Shown here piece after piece: positions 23,951-32,511 of a DNA stretch of 32,511 nucleotides (the stretch's first letter is position 1; each line of letters begins with the position of its first letter). The position numbers were made by a program, and so were the translations under genes. The notes under the pieces were generated by a model. The model had not been told where the DNA came from. It saw only the letters and a program-made list of their open reading frames with translations, and searched no databases. The DNA comes from Acidobacteriaceae bacterium (GTDB lineage Bacteria > Acidobacteriota > Terriglobia > Terriglobales > Acidobacteriaceae), in NCBI GenBank assembly GCA_003151155.1, contig PLWX01000089.1, forward strand, positions 30,951 to 63,461, written 5' to 3'.

Positions 23951-25102
23951 CTACCGCCCGAAACCAGTTCCGCTGCCGAATCCCGTAAACCCGTGTTGCG
24001 GCGCCATCTCTTCGCGCGTCGCTTCCGCCGTGCCCGAAATGCCCTGCACCCGCAGCTTGAAGTCGTCCGGGTTCGAAGCATTTTCCAGCGCGACGTCATA
24101 CGTGATCAGCCCTTGGGTGAATAGGTCATAGAGCGACTGGTCAAACGTCTGCATGCCATATTGCGAAGTTCCGGCGGCCAGGGCTTCTTTAATGCCACGC
24201 GTCTTTTCCGGAATAATAATTGCTTCGCGAATGAACGCCGTCGTCACCAGCACTTCCGCCGCCGGCACACGTCCCGTTCCGTCCGCACGACGCACCAGGC
24301 GTTGGCTGATAACCGCGCGCAGCGTCGCCGCCAGTTGCAGTCGAATCTGCTTCTGTTCCGGCGGAGGGAAGACGGAGATAATACGGTTAATCGTTTCCAC
24401 CGCGTCCAACGTGTGCAGCGTGCTGAACACCATGTGTCCAGTTTCCGCAGCATGTAATGCCGTCTGAATCGTCTCCAGATCGCGCATTTCGCCGACCAGG
24501 ATGACGTCGGGATCCTGACGCAAGCTGGCGCGTAATGCCGATCCGAAACTCGGCGTATCCACTTCCACCTCGCGCTGGTTGACGAACCCTTTCTTATCGC
24601 GATGCAGGAATTCGATCGGGTCCTCAATCGTCATAATGTGTTCCGGACGCGTCGAGTTAATGCGATCGATCATCGCCGCCAGTGTCGTCGACTTACCCGA
24701 GCCGGTCACGCCCGTCACCAGCACCAGTCCACGTTGCTCATCGCAAATGCTGTCGATAATGCGGGGCAGGTACAGTTCATCCAAACTGCGGATTTTCGTC
24801 GGAATCACGCGCAACACCACGCCCACGTTGCCGCGTTGCTGGAAGACGTTCACACGGAAACGGCCCAGCCCGGCGACGCCGTAGGCCATGTCGAGCTCCG
24901 CGTTTTCCTTGAATTTCTGTTTTTGCCGGTTCGACATCATGCTGAACGTCATGTTGAGCATGTCTTCGGCCGAGATGCGCGGCTGATCCGTCAACGGAAC
25001 CAGTTCTCCATCGATGCGGATGTGCGGGTAGTTTCCGACCTTCATGTGCAAGTCGGAGGCTTTACGCTCCATCGCGATCCGAAGCAAGTCATCAATGTGC
25101 AT
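23951..25102 (-). CDS. pilT: Type IV pilus retraction ATPase PilT
   Basis: A 383-residue secretion-superfamily ATPase that depolymerises the pilus for twitching motility. Landmarks are the N-terminal MHIDDLLRIAMERKASDLHM, Walker A GVTGSGKS (131-138), Asp box IEDPIEF (159-165), Walker B DVILVGEMRD (199-208) and His box TGHMVFSTLHT (221-231). The C-terminal AGTSQYGMQTFDQSLYDL region is typical of PilT. The C-terminus adds a Gly/Phe-rich tail (GFTGFGSGTGFGR). AGGAAAA precedes the ATG. No other pilus gene is in the window, but the MglA GTPase gene, whose product sets pilus polarity in Myxococcus, lies about 2.7 kb away. PilU or another PilT paralogue cannot be fully excluded. Confidence 0.95.
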   Translation of the reverse strand: MHIDDLLRIAMERKASDLHMKVGNYPHIRIDGELVPLTDQPRISAEDMLNMTFSMMSNRQKQKFKENAELDMAYGVAGLGRFRVNVFQQRGNVGVVLRVIPTKIRSLDELYLPRIIDSICDEQRGLVLVTGVTGSGKSTTLAAMIDRINSTRPEHIMTIEDPIEFLHRDKKGFVNQREVEVDTPSFGSALRASLRQDPDVILVGEMRDLETIQTALHAAETGHMVFSTLHTLDAVETINRIISVFPPPEQKQIRLQLAATLRAVISQRLVRRADGTGRVPAAEVLVTTAFIREAIIIPEKTRGIKEALAAGTSQYGMQTFDQSLYDLFTQGLITYDVALENASNPDDFKLRVQGISGTAEATREEMAPQHGFTGFGSGTGFGR

Positions 25103-25215
25103 GATGCGTTTTCCTAGCGGCCTGGGTGGCTGAGTGTCAGGAACTTACCACCCCATCATAGCGAAAGCAATCGGGGAAAGGGCTGGTTACCTTGGTGCAT
25201 AGCAGGCACCCATTA

Positions 25216-25233
25216 CTAGCGCAGGCGCGCTAG
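25216..25233. other. Hairpin overlapping the stop codon of a VWA gene
   Basis: CTAGCGC-AGGC-GCGCTAG is a perfect seven-base stem whose right arm contains the TAG stop of the VWA gene (25232-25230 on the minus strand). Five T residues follow on the plus strand only, so it is not a good terminator for that gene. It may stall or protect the 3' end. Confidence 0.3.
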
Positions 25234-26234
25234 TTTTTGGGCTTCTGCGCGTAGTATCCGGCACGCGTCTGGATCTTGTATCCCTCTTTGGTCTTGAGCT
25301 CCAGTTTGCGGAAGCTGCCATCGAGCACGTTGTTCGTCGGCGTGTAGCCAATGTTGTATTGGCTCCGCATCTCCGCCTGGATCTGGTCGAACGCCGCCCG
25401 CAGTTTCTTGTCATTATTGCCCACTTCAATCATGCGGCCGCCGGTCTCTTCGGCCACCTTTTTCATCGCTCCGGTGCCGTTGTAACCTAGGCCGCCGTAA
25501 AATCCCCGATCGGCAATCAGCAGCACGTACACAATCGCGTCGGCCTTCTGCGCCGCCTCAATCGCGTCGCGAATCTTCAGCCGGCTGCCTTCATCTTCTC
25601 CGTCCGTCAGGATGATCATCGCCTTGCGCCCAACTTCGTTCCGCAGCTTCTCTTCCGCCGCCAGGTAAATCGCGTCATACAGCACGGTGCCGCCACGGCA
25701 GTTCGAGGGCAGCGGACCTCCGCCCAGCCCCGGTGCTCCTCCGCACGGCGGTGCATTGATCTTCACTTTGTTCAGTGCCACTCGCAGTTCATGCGATGAA
25801 TTCGTGAAATCCTGAATCAGTTCGGCATCCAGGTCGAAGTTGATCACAAACGCCAGGTCTTTCTTCTGCAACACCTCGGAAAGAAATGCCGCCCCGATCT
25901 CTTGTTCCATGGGCAGCACGCGCGTTTGGCTTCCGCTGGTGTCAATCAGCAAGCCAATAGTGAGCGGAAGGTCGGTATTCGCATTGAAATATTTGATCGT
26001 CTGCGGCTTCCCATCTTCCAAGACCTGGAAGTCTTCCTTGATCATGTTCGGGATCAGCGTGCCGTGTTTGTCCTTTACATTGAAGAACAGGTTCACCACG
26101 TTAACGTTCGCTTTAAATGTCGGAACGTTTTGGTCGTCCTGCTGATTCTCGTTCTGCGCCAAAGCAGTGCAGGCGAAGGCCGTGAAAAGTAGCATCCAAC
26201 TTACGACAGTCCGAAACACGCTCTTGTTGTTCAA
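25230..26234 (-). CDS. Secreted VWA-domain protein, acidobacterial type (2 of 3)
   Basis: A 334-residue exported protein of the VWFA-related acidobacterial family. A signal peptide (VVSWMLLFTAFACTALAQ) is followed by the usual strand region VNVVNLFFNVKDKHGTLIPNMIKEDFQVLEDGKPQ and a VWA domain with an intact metal site: DTSGS at 98-102, the Thr in GGTVLYDAIYLA, and the Asp in IILTDGEDEGS. A Cys-flanked glycine loop (PPCGGAPGLGGG to SNCRGG) sits before the Thr motif and could form a disulfide. I chose the TTG at 26234 because AGGTGG lies eight bases before it. An upstream GTG at 26246 and a downstream GTG at 26219 are alternatives. It is divergent from the third VWA gene. Confidence 0.88.
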   Translation of the reverse strand: MNNKSVFRTVVSWMLLFTAFACTALAQNENQQDDQNVPTFKANVNVVNLFFNVKDKHGTLIPNMIKEDFQVLEDGKPQTIKYFNANTDLPLTIGLLIDTSGSQTRVLPMEQEIGAAFLSEVLQKKDLAFVINFDLDAELIQDFTNSSHELRVALNKVKINAPPCGGAPGLGGGPLPSNCRGGTVLYDAIYLAAEEKLRNEVGRKAMIILTDGEDEGSRLKIRDAIEAAQKADAIVYVLLIADRGFYGGLGYNGTGAMKKVAEETGGRMIEVGNNDKKLRAAFDQIQAEMRSQYNIGYTPTNNVLDGSFRKLELKTKEGYKIQTRAGYYAQKPKN

Positions 26235-26307
26235 TCCGAATTCCACCTGACGTAGTCTATATTGTAGGTTCTGCTCGCGTTGGATGCCGCTTCCGTCGTC
26301 CAATGCT
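26235..26307. promoter_or_regulatory. Divergent promoter region of two VWA genes
   Basis: The gap contains TACAAT on the minus strand (26266-26261), suited to the gene on the left, and the overlapping TATATT on the plus strand (26259-26264), suited to the gene on the right. Overlap of the two -10 elements would make the two promoters mutually exclusive at any moment. No clear -35 elements or operators are visible. Confidence 0.35.
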
Positions 26308-27645
26308 ATGAGGCTCGAGATGCGACTGACGAATCTTCGCTGCACCTTCGTGGTTACCGCACTATTCCTGCTGTTCTCGTTGAATTTGTTAGCGCAATCC
26401 CAAGGCAATCTTCCCGACGCGCCCGCCCCGCAGCAAAATGTTCCACCACCTGCTGCCCCCGCGGCCGAACCACCAGCAGAGACTCCGAAGAGTGCTCCTC
26501 TTCCCGGTTCGACGCAGCCCGCCAGCCAAAGTCAACCCGGAGATGAACCTGTTTACGCCCCCGGCGTTCAACCACCCACCCCCGTGCAGACCGTTCCCAA
26601 GGGTCAGGCGGCCGACACCCCGGGCAGCGGCAGCGATGAACTCGCCTACATGATCAAGGTTAGCGTTGACTTCGTGCCCATCCCCGTCACCGTCAAAGAC
26701 GGCGACGGCCATCTCGTCCAGGGCCTGCTCAAACGCGACTTCGCGGTCTTTGAAAACGGTAAAGAGCAGAACATCACCTTCTTCAGCAGCGATCCCTTCC
26801 CGCTCTCCGCCGCCGTCGTCATCGATCTCGGCATGCCTGATAGCGCCGTGCGCAAGATCAAGGAAACCCTAAGCGCCCTCGATGGCGCCTTCGGTCCCTA
26901 CGACGAGATCTCTGTCTACACCTTTGGCAACACCGTCCACAAGGAACAGGACTTCACCAACGCTGACGCGATGCTGCGCACGGTCAAAGTTCTCCGCCAA
27001 ACCGTTCGCGGGGAAAACACCGGTGTGCCCGTCACCAGCGGTCCCTTGGCCTCAGGCCCGACCATTAACGGCAAGCCCGCCATCGAAGGCACGCCGCACG
27101 TGCAGTCCGTGGAACAACCCTCGCGTGTGATGAACGACGCGATCCTCCAGGCTGCGCTTGATCTTGCTGCCCGCCCCCAGAATCGTCGAAAGGTTCTCTT
27201 CGTCATCAGCGACGGTCATGAAAAGGGAAGCCGTGCCAGTTATGGCGACGTCATGCGCGTGCTGCTCTCCAAAGAAGTTGCGGTCTATGGCATTGGCGTC
27301 GACTCGGCTGCCATCCCCGTCTATCGCACCGCCGAGCGCGCTCGCATTCCCGGTCTTGGCAGCGGAAACATCCTGCCACGCTACGCCTCCGCCACCGGCG
27401 GCGATGTCTTCAGCGAAGGTGGCCGCGATGCCATCGAGGCCGCCTATCAGCGGGTCACCCTCGAAGCCCGCAACCAATACACTTTGGGCTACAACACTCG
27501 TTTCACCGCTTCGGGCACGCAGCGCACTCTTGAAGTTCGCGTCCATCGTCCCGGTCTGAAGGTCTTTTCAAAGCAGGGCTACTACCCGCTCCCACCTGCT
27601 CCGGCAAAACCCGGCGCGGCTGCTCAGAAGCCACCTGCGCCATAA
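26308..27645 (+). CDS. Secreted VWA-domain protein with degenerate metal site (3 of 3)
   Basis: A 445-residue exported protein of the same family as the two other VWA proteins here. It has a signal peptide (about 10-30), a long Pro/Ala/Gln-rich linker (about 36-108), the strand region VSVDFVPIPVTVKDGDGHLVQGLLKRDFAVFENGKEQ, and a VWA-like domain. The usual DxSxS is replaced by DLGMP (173-177), so the metal-binding site is lost in its first motif, although LFVISDGHEKGS keeps the later Asp. The C-terminus EARNQYTLGYNTRF matches the family hallmark. The start could also be ATG 26320 or 26284. A role as a metal-independent structural or decoy partner is inference. Confidence 0.85.
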   Translation: MRLEMRLTNLRCTFVVTALFLLFSLNLLAQSQGNLPDAPAPQQNVPPPAAPAAEPPAETPKSAPLPGSTQPASQSQPGDEPVYAPGVQPPTPVQTVPKGQAADTPGSGSDELAYMIKVSVDFVPIPVTVKDGDGHLVQGLLKRDFAVFENGKEQNITFFSSDPFPLSAAVVIDLGMPDSAVRKIKETLSALDGAFGPYDEISVYTFGNTVHKEQDFTNADAMLRTVKVLRQTVRGENTGVPVTSGPLASGPTINGKPAIEGTPHVQSVEQPSRVMNDAILQAALDLAARPQNRRKVLFVISDGHEKGSRASYGDVMRVLLSKEVAVYGIGVDSAAIPVYRTAERARIPGLGSGNILPRYASATGGDVFSEGGRDAIEAAYQRVTLEARNQYTLGYNTRFTASGTQRTLEVRVHRPGLKVFSKQGYYPLPPAPAKPGAAAQKPPAP

Positions 27646-27670
27646 CCGGAAACTCACGTTCCGCCAGAGG

Positions 27671-27700
27671 TTCTGCGAATTCGCTTCTCTGTGGTATAAA
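27671..27700 (+). promoter_or_regulatory. Candidate mglA promoter
   Basis: TATAAA at 27695-27700, with TTCTGC 18 bases upstream (27671-27676), lies in the 196-base gap before mglA. It would give a leader of about 135 bases. The -10 is good and the -35 is weak. Nothing else is recognisable in this gap. Confidence 0.3.
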
Positions 27701-27841
27701 TCCCTTTTAAGGATAGTTCCCGCATTCGCCGTTCTGTGCGCTCTTTCGGACGCCATGACGGTTCTGTTTCCGGTCAGACGTTCGGGTTCACCCAGGCCGG
27801 TCTTGAACGAATGTGTGCTTCCACCTGACTGAGGCAGAGCA

Positions 27842-28426
27842 TTGAGCTTCATTAACTTCGCGGCTCGCGAGATCAATTGCAAGATTGTCTACTACGGTCC
27901 CGGCCTTGGTGGTAAAACCACCAACCTTCAGATCGTGTACGAAAAGACAGCCGACAAATCGCGCGGCAAAATGATCTCCCTCGCCACGGAAACCGATCGA
28001 ACCCTGTTTTTTGACTTCCTGCCCCTTGATCTCGGCACCGTACGCGGCTTCAAGACCCGTTTTCACCTCTACACCGTTCCCGGCCAGGTCTTCTATGACG
28101 CCAGCCGCAAGCTCATTCTGCGCGGCGTCGACGGCGTTGTCTTCGTTGCCGATTCGCAGGAAGAACGTATGGACGCGAATATCGAGGCGCTCGACAACCT
28201 CCAGGAAAACCTGACCGAGCACGGCTACGATTTCAGCAAGATCCCGTACGTCCTGCAGTTGAACAAACGCGACTTGCCCAACGTGCTCCCGATCGACACC
28301 CTCAAGCGCGAACTGATGAAGCGCGACGAAGCCGTCTACGAAGCCGTCGCCTACCAGGGCCAGGGCGTCTTCGAAACCCTAAAAGAAGTAGCCCGCCAAG
28401 TCCTCCTCGAACTAAAACGCGGCTAG
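27842..28426 (+). CDS. mglA: MglA-type small Ras-like GTPase
   Basis: A 194-residue bacterial Ras-like GTPase of the MglA family, which sets cell polarity and places pili and motility machinery in Myxococcus. Motifs are the P-loop [14 protein letters not shown] (19-27 core), TVPGQ (78-82), which replaces the DxxG motif as in other MglA proteins, [11 protein letters not shown], and NKRD (141-144) for guanine recognition. Translation begins at TTG 27842, with GAGG eight bases upstream. The protein from there starts [20 protein letters not shown], the normal MglA N-terminus. The GTPase-activating partner gene mglB, often adjacent, is not in the window. pilT lies nearby on the other strand. Regulation may use the TATAAA element upstream. 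Confidence 0.95.
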   Translation: MSFINFAAREINCKIVYYGPGLGGKTTNLQIVYEKTADKSRGKMISLATETDRTLFFDFLPLDLGTVRGFKTRFHLYTVPGQVFYDASRKLILRGVDGVVFVADSQEERMDANIEALDNLQENLTEHGYDFSKIPYVLQLNKRDLPNVLPIDTLKRELMKRDEAVYEAVAYQGQGVFETLKEVARQVLLELKRG

Positions 28427-28458
28427 CGCTTTCCAATCCTCTTGTCGTGGCGACCGGA

Positions 28459-28482
28459 GAACCCGCAGACAGTTGCGGGTTC
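28459..28482. other. Hairpin downstream of mglA
   Basis: GAACCCGCA (28459-28467) pairs perfectly with TGCGGGTTC (28474-28482) across a six-base loop, 33 bases after the mglA stop. There is no T-run, so it is either a Rho-assisted 3' end or an mRNA-protecting stem. Confidence 0.4.
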
Positions 28483-28665
28483 GCAGCGGAGCTACCCTTT
28501 GTTCGGCCGGGCCATCTCCCCACTCTGTCAAGTCACAATTTCCCCCCATTTCCGCGCAACCCTCTCATCTCAAAGGAAATAGAAACTCCAGAAAAGTGTC
28601 CGGTTTACCCCTTGCATTCGCTATTCTAAAAGTAGAGGGTAAATACAAAAATCTCCCTCCCCATT

Positions 28666-28775
28666 TAACTCCAATGTTTTCTATATTTTGGTATTTAACT
28701 CCTTTCGATTGAATATTTTGCGGAAATCTTCCCGTTAACTCATAGAAAACAATAGATACACGGGGGGGGTACCCC
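28666..28775 (+). repeat. Tandem 27-nt intergenic repeat with G-tract (copy B)
   Basis: Units start at 28666 and 28696 (period 30). Both begin TAACTCC and contain ATATTTTG. A truncated third unit (GTTAACTC) follows at 28734. The array ends in eight G residues and TACCCC (28762-28775) immediately before the terminator of the AAA+ gene. The unit at 28696 matches the one at 1278 at 23 of 27 positions. Together with the mglA hairpin this accounts for most of the 401-base gene-free gap 28427-28827, which is clearly AT-rich compared with its surroundings. Confidence 0.6.
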
Positions 28776-28782
28776 TCCAAAT

Positions 28783-28812
28783 AAAAACGGGACGCCGAAG
28801 CGTCCCGTTTTT
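28783..28812 (-). terminator. Bidirectional intrinsic terminator
   Basis: CGGGACG-CCGAAG-CGTCCCG (28788-28807) is flanked by five A residues on the left and five T residues on the right, so it can end the minus-strand AAA+ transcript (stop at 28828) and also any plus-strand read-through from mglA. Confidence 0.88.
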
Positions 28813-28827
28813 ATACCTGCTACCAGT

Positions 28828-29997
<1,170 letters not shown>

Positions 29998-30290
29998 ATT
30001 ATTTGGGCCTTGCCAAGACCTTCTTTCCTCTGCGGGGCCCGACTCGACTTCTCGGCCGAGTTGTTCGATGAGATGGGAAACTTGCGTGAAATAGTTGTCA
30101 GAGCTTCTCAAGGAATTTGCAGTGCGCGAATGTTCCTATCTTCACCCTTAAGGTTTAGATGCGGAAATTGGCTTTCTCGTACCTGTTCTGTGCAGCGCTT
30201 TCTGTCAAGCCGCTTCGGTGACGACTTCGCCATCAACAGGACATACACCTCCGTAAGCGTTTTCGCCGTTAACTAAGCTAGTTCCCTAGG

Positions 30291-30318
30291 TTTTCATTTC
30301 CAGAATTGCTGCTACTAT
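30291..30318 (+). promoter_or_regulatory. Candidate promoter of the LysM gene
   Basis: TTTTCA (30291-30296) and TACTAT (30313-30318), with a 16-bp spacer, lie about 30 bases before the ATG at 30349. The rest of the 351-base gap 29998-30348 must also hold the promoter of the divergent AAA+ gene, which I cannot place. Confidence 0.35.
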
Positions 30319-30348
30319 CCGACCAGTCAGCTACTCCGGATTGGGTCG

Positions 30349-31842
30349 ATGAAAAATAAAATTTCGCTTCTCGTTCTCTTGGTTGTGGTTCTGGTTGCGG
30401 CCTTCAGTTTCGCCGCTTATCGCGGCGTCCATGCATCGGGCCCAGAGAAGTCCACGGTCGCTACATCAAAAGTGGCTCCGGTTCCGGTGCCGACAACCCC
30501 TGCACCTGTAGCGGCAGTCAACACTCCGCCGGTTGCACCTCCGGGAACCACGCTGCACCAGGTCGTCAAGGGCGACACCTTGCCGAAGATCGTGCACCAG
30601 TATCTCGACCAGACTTCTTACATGACCAAGGGCGAACTCGACGCGGCCATCCATCAACAGAATCCGAATTTGGCGGCCATCACCGTGAAGGGCGTGCTCA
30701 AGCCCGGCGAATACTTGATCATCCCGGGCTATGACCCCAACCCGGCCGCGGCGGCCATCCCGGTCTCGAAAGACTTTGAAGTCCGCGCTATTTACATGAC
30801 GGGTGCCATGGCCGGTGGCGAGCATGGCCTCTCCATCATCCAGCGCTGGCGCGCCGCCGGCGGCAATGCCGTCGTCTTCGATATCAAGGATAGTGACGGA
30901 TCGGTCAGTATTCACTTTGACAATCCTTTGGCGCTGCACCAGAAGTACACGCCAATTCACAATTTGCCTAAGTTCCTGCGCTACCTGCATCAGCAGAACC
31001 TTCACGCGATTGCACGTATCGCCATCTTCCGTGACGAGAACATCGCCAACAACCACACCGAGTTGACCATCCACTCGGCCAAGACCGGTGAAGCCGGCTG
31101 GCGCGAGAACGGCAAGCTCGTCTGGACCGATCCTTCGAACCCGCAGGTTGAGAATTACAACATTGCCCTGGCGAAGTACGTGGCAGAAGCCGGCGCAGAT
31201 GAGATTCAGTTCGACTATGTTCGCTTCCCCGCGGAAGGCGACCAGAAAGACGCGCGTTTCTATTACCAGAAAGAGCATCCGGATTGGCAGCGCAGCGACG
31301 TGATCGCCAACTTCCTCGAGAAGGCATACAGCCAGATTCACCCGACCGGCGCTCTCCTTTCGCTCGACGTCTTCGGCGTCATGGCCTGGCAGCGTAGCGT
31401 CGATCTCTCGCACACCGGACAAGATATCGTTCGTATGGCGAAGTTCTGCGACGTGCTCTCGCCCATGATCTACCCGTCGCACTTCTTCGGCATGGACGGT
31501 TACACCATGCCCGGCGATGCGCCCGAGCACTTCATCTCTGAATCTATGAACCGCTTCGGCAAGATCACCGCCGGCAGCGGCGTAGTCCTCCGCCCCTGGC
31601 TGCAAGCCTTCGGCTGGAAGACCAAGACCTATTCGCCTGAGTACATCGAAGTGCAGGTCAAAGCTGCCAAACAGAATGGCGGCGTTGGCTTCCTCTTTTG
31701 GAATGCGCGCAATGACTATGCAAAGCCCTATGTGGCGATGCCTGAAATGCGCGCTTCGAAGGCGAATTATTTCCGTGGCGACGAGCTGACCGACGCGAAG
31801 AGCACCAAGCCGCTACAGATGCCGACACAGATCGCACAGTAA
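30349..31842 (+). CDS. LysM plus putative glycoside hydrolase (DUF4015-type) protein
   Basis: A 497-residue envelope protein. Residues 1-30 are a signal peptide or membrane anchor, followed by a Pro/Ala/Thr-rich linker. A LysM domain (about 65-125: HQVVKGDTLPKIVHQYL, AIHQQNPNL, LKPGEYLIIPG) should bind peptidoglycan or chitin-like glycans. The remainder (about 140-480) is the DUF4015-type putative glycoside hydrolase domain with a TIM-barrel pattern: VVFDIKDSDGSV, LHAIARIAIFRD, DEIQFDYVRFP, LSLDVFGVMAW, SPMIYPSHF and GFLFWNARNDY. Acidic residues in these strand ends are the likely active site. It probably remodels cell wall or extracellular polysaccharide. The substrate is unknown. Confidence 0.85.
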   Translation: MKNKISLLVLLVVVLVAAFSFAAYRGVHASGPEKSTVATSKVAPVPVPTTPAPVAAVNTPPVAPPGTTLHQVVKGDTLPKIVHQYLDQTSYMTKGELDAAIHQQNPNLAAITVKGVLKPGEYLIIPGYDPNPAAAAIPVSKDFEVRAIYMTGAMAGGEHGLSIIQRWRAAGGNAVVFDIKDSDGSVSIHFDNPLALHQKYTPIHNLPKFLRYLHQQNLHAIARIAIFRDENIANNHTELTIHSAKTGEAGWRENGKLVWTDPSNPQVENYNIALAKYVAEAGADEIQFDYVRFPAEGDQKDARFYYQKEHPDWQRSDVIANFLEKAYSQIHPTGALLSLDVFGVMAWQRSVDLSHTGQDIVRMAKFCDVLSPMIYPSHFFGMDGYTMPGDAPEHFISESMNRFGKITAGSGVVLRPWLQAFGWKTKTYSPEYIEVQVKAAKQNGGVGFLFWNARNDYAKPYVAMPEMRASKANYFRGDELTDAKSTKPLQMPTQIAQ

Positions 31843-31848
31843 AGCTTC

Positions 31849-31876
31849 AAATTCCGGCTTGGGATAATCGGAATTT
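31849..31876 (+). terminator. Probable terminator after the LysM gene
   Basis: AAATTCCG (31849-31856) pairs with CGGAATTT (31869-31876) across a 12-base loop, seven bases after the stop. The T-tail is short (three T residues then C), so efficiency may be low. Confidence 0.45.
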
Positions 31877-31894
31877 CTGATGGGACAGCTGGGG

Positions 31895-31923
31895 TTATCA
31901 GGGGAGACTTTCTCCCCTATAAT
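31895..31923 (+). promoter_or_regulatory. ilvE promoter with a dyad filling the spacer
   Basis: TTATCA (31895-31900) and a perfect TATAAT (31918-31923) are separated by exactly 17 bases, and those 17 bases are the perfect inverted repeat GGGGAGA-CTT-TCTCCCC (31901-31917). Placement of a dyad exactly between -35 and -10 is typical of an operator, so a dimeric regulator probably controls this promoter. The expected start is near 31930. Confidence 0.55.
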
Positions 31924-31931
31924 CTTTGGTT

Positions 31932-31971
31932 AAGCCGCACCGGTTTCTTTGTGGATCGAACCTGGCGGCTT
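31932..31971 (+). promoter_or_regulatory. Stem-loop in the ilvE leader
   Basis: AAGCCGC (31932-31938) pairs with GCGGCTT (31965-31971), with an inner GGTT/AACC pairing. The stem would form at the very 5' end of the ilvE transcript, about 40 bases before its AGGAG. It may stabilise the mRNA or affect early elongation. No T-run or leader peptide with branched-chain codons was found. Confidence 0.4.
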
Positions 31972-32011
31972 GACCATCCAAGCACTTGCGCCAGCGCGCC
32001 CAGGAGTTCCC

Positions 32012-32511
32012 ATGGCCATCCCTAAAACTGAATTCATCTGGCATAACGGCAAAGCGATCCCGTGGGACAGCGCCACGCTCCACGTCCTCTCGCACGTCGT
32101 CAATTACGGCTCGTCTTTATTTGAAGGCATTCGCTGCTACCAGCAGCCCACCGGTCCGGCGATCTTCCGCCTTCGCGAGCACATGCAGCGCCTGCTCAAC
32201 TCGTCGAAGATCTATCGCATCGAAGTTCCATTTTCGCTCGACGAACTTTGCAACGCCGTCGTCGAGATCGTCGGTTTGAACAAGGTCTCGCCCTGCTACA
32301 TCCGTCCCATCGTTCTCCGTGGCTACGGCGAACTTGGCGTGAACCCGATCGGCTGTCCGACCGAGGTCTACATCGCCAACTATGCCTGGGGTAAATACCT
32401 CGGCCACGGCGATCCGGATGAAGGCGTGGATGTCTGCGTCTCTTCCTGGACGCGCTTTGCGCCGAACACGCTGCCCGCTCTTGCGAAAGCCGGAGCGAAC
32501 TATATGAATTC
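32012..32511 (+). CDS. ilvE: Branched-chain amino acid aminotransferase (5' part)
   Basis: The first 166 residues of a class IV PLP aminotransferase that performs the last step of leucine, isoleucine and valine synthesis. The gene runs off the right edge. MAIPKTEFIWHNGKAIPWDSA, HVLSHVVNYGSSLFEGIRCY and CYIRPIVLRGYGELGVNP are typical IlvE phrases. Lys159 in PALAKAGANYMN corresponds in position to the cofactor lysine of Escherichia coli IlvE. The ATG follows AGGAG at 32002-32006. Its own promoter with a dyad operator lies about 90 bases upstream, so it is transcribed independently of the LysM gene. Confidence 0.95.
   Translation, partial: MAIPKTEFIWHNGKAIPWDSATLHVLSHVVNYGSSLFEGIRCYQQPTGPAIFRLREHMQRLLNSSKIYRIEVPFSLDELCNAVVEIVGLNKVSPCYIRPIVLRGYGELGVNPIGCPTEVYIANYAWGKYLGHGDPDEGVDVCVSSWTRFAPNTLPALAKAGANYMN

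Overview
The window looks like a chromosomal segment of an Acidobacteriota bacterium, probably class Terriglobia near Candidatus Koribacter. The main reasons are three secreted von Willebrand A proteins of the type TIGR calls 'VWFA-related Acidobacterial domain', a G+C-rich core (hand counts of two alaS lines gave 38 and 39 of 60), and Acidobacteria-like versions of the AAA+, LysM/glycoside hydrolase and MglA genes. The taxonomy is inferred from protein families, because no rRNA gene is present. Most genes are housekeeping or envelope genes in small units on both strands. I see no phage, insertion sequence, CRISPR array, tRNA or rRNA.

Region 1-5.7 kb holds an integral membrane protein, a secreted S10 peptidase on the minus strand, a signal-less sugar-binding-protein homologue, and a two-gene unit (exported protein plus single-haem cytochrome c) under a Fur-like operator. 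Region 5.7-9.1 kb is a Kdp-type signalling module. A KdpE-like regulator and the cytoplasmic N-terminal half of KdpD are translationally coupled on the minus strand, and the membrane/kinase half of KdpD is encoded divergently. No kdpFABC pump is in the window. Region 9.1-11.6 kb carries a STAS anti-anti-sigma protein, a small unknown gene overlapping a CDP-alcohol phosphatidyltransferase, and an EamA exporter.

Region 11.6-17.5 kb holds REP-like hairpins, a VWA protein, cysS, a class III aminotransferase with a strong terminator, a 49-residue basic protein and yraN. Region 17.5-23.9 kb holds a GDSL esterase, alaS with an internal patch of different composition and a long insertion, an orphan gene of low G+C, and a recX-alkA pair. 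Region 23.9-28.4 kb has pilT, two divergent VWA proteins and mglA, so a pilus retraction ATPase and a polarity GTPase lie close together. Region 28.4-32.5 kb has a single-module Clp-type AAA+ ATPase, a LysM plus putative glycoside hydrolase protein, and the start of ilvE with a clear promoter.

The most unusual non-coding signal is a family of about 27-nt tandem units followed by a G-tract and GTACCC. It occurs twice (1249-1369 and 28666-28775), both times in a convergent intergenic gap, in the same orientation, right beside the terminator of the minus-strand gene. Other points of note are the split kdpD, the mosaic alaS, a VWA protein that has lost its metal-site motif, and an ilvE promoter whose 17-bp spacer is a perfect dyad.
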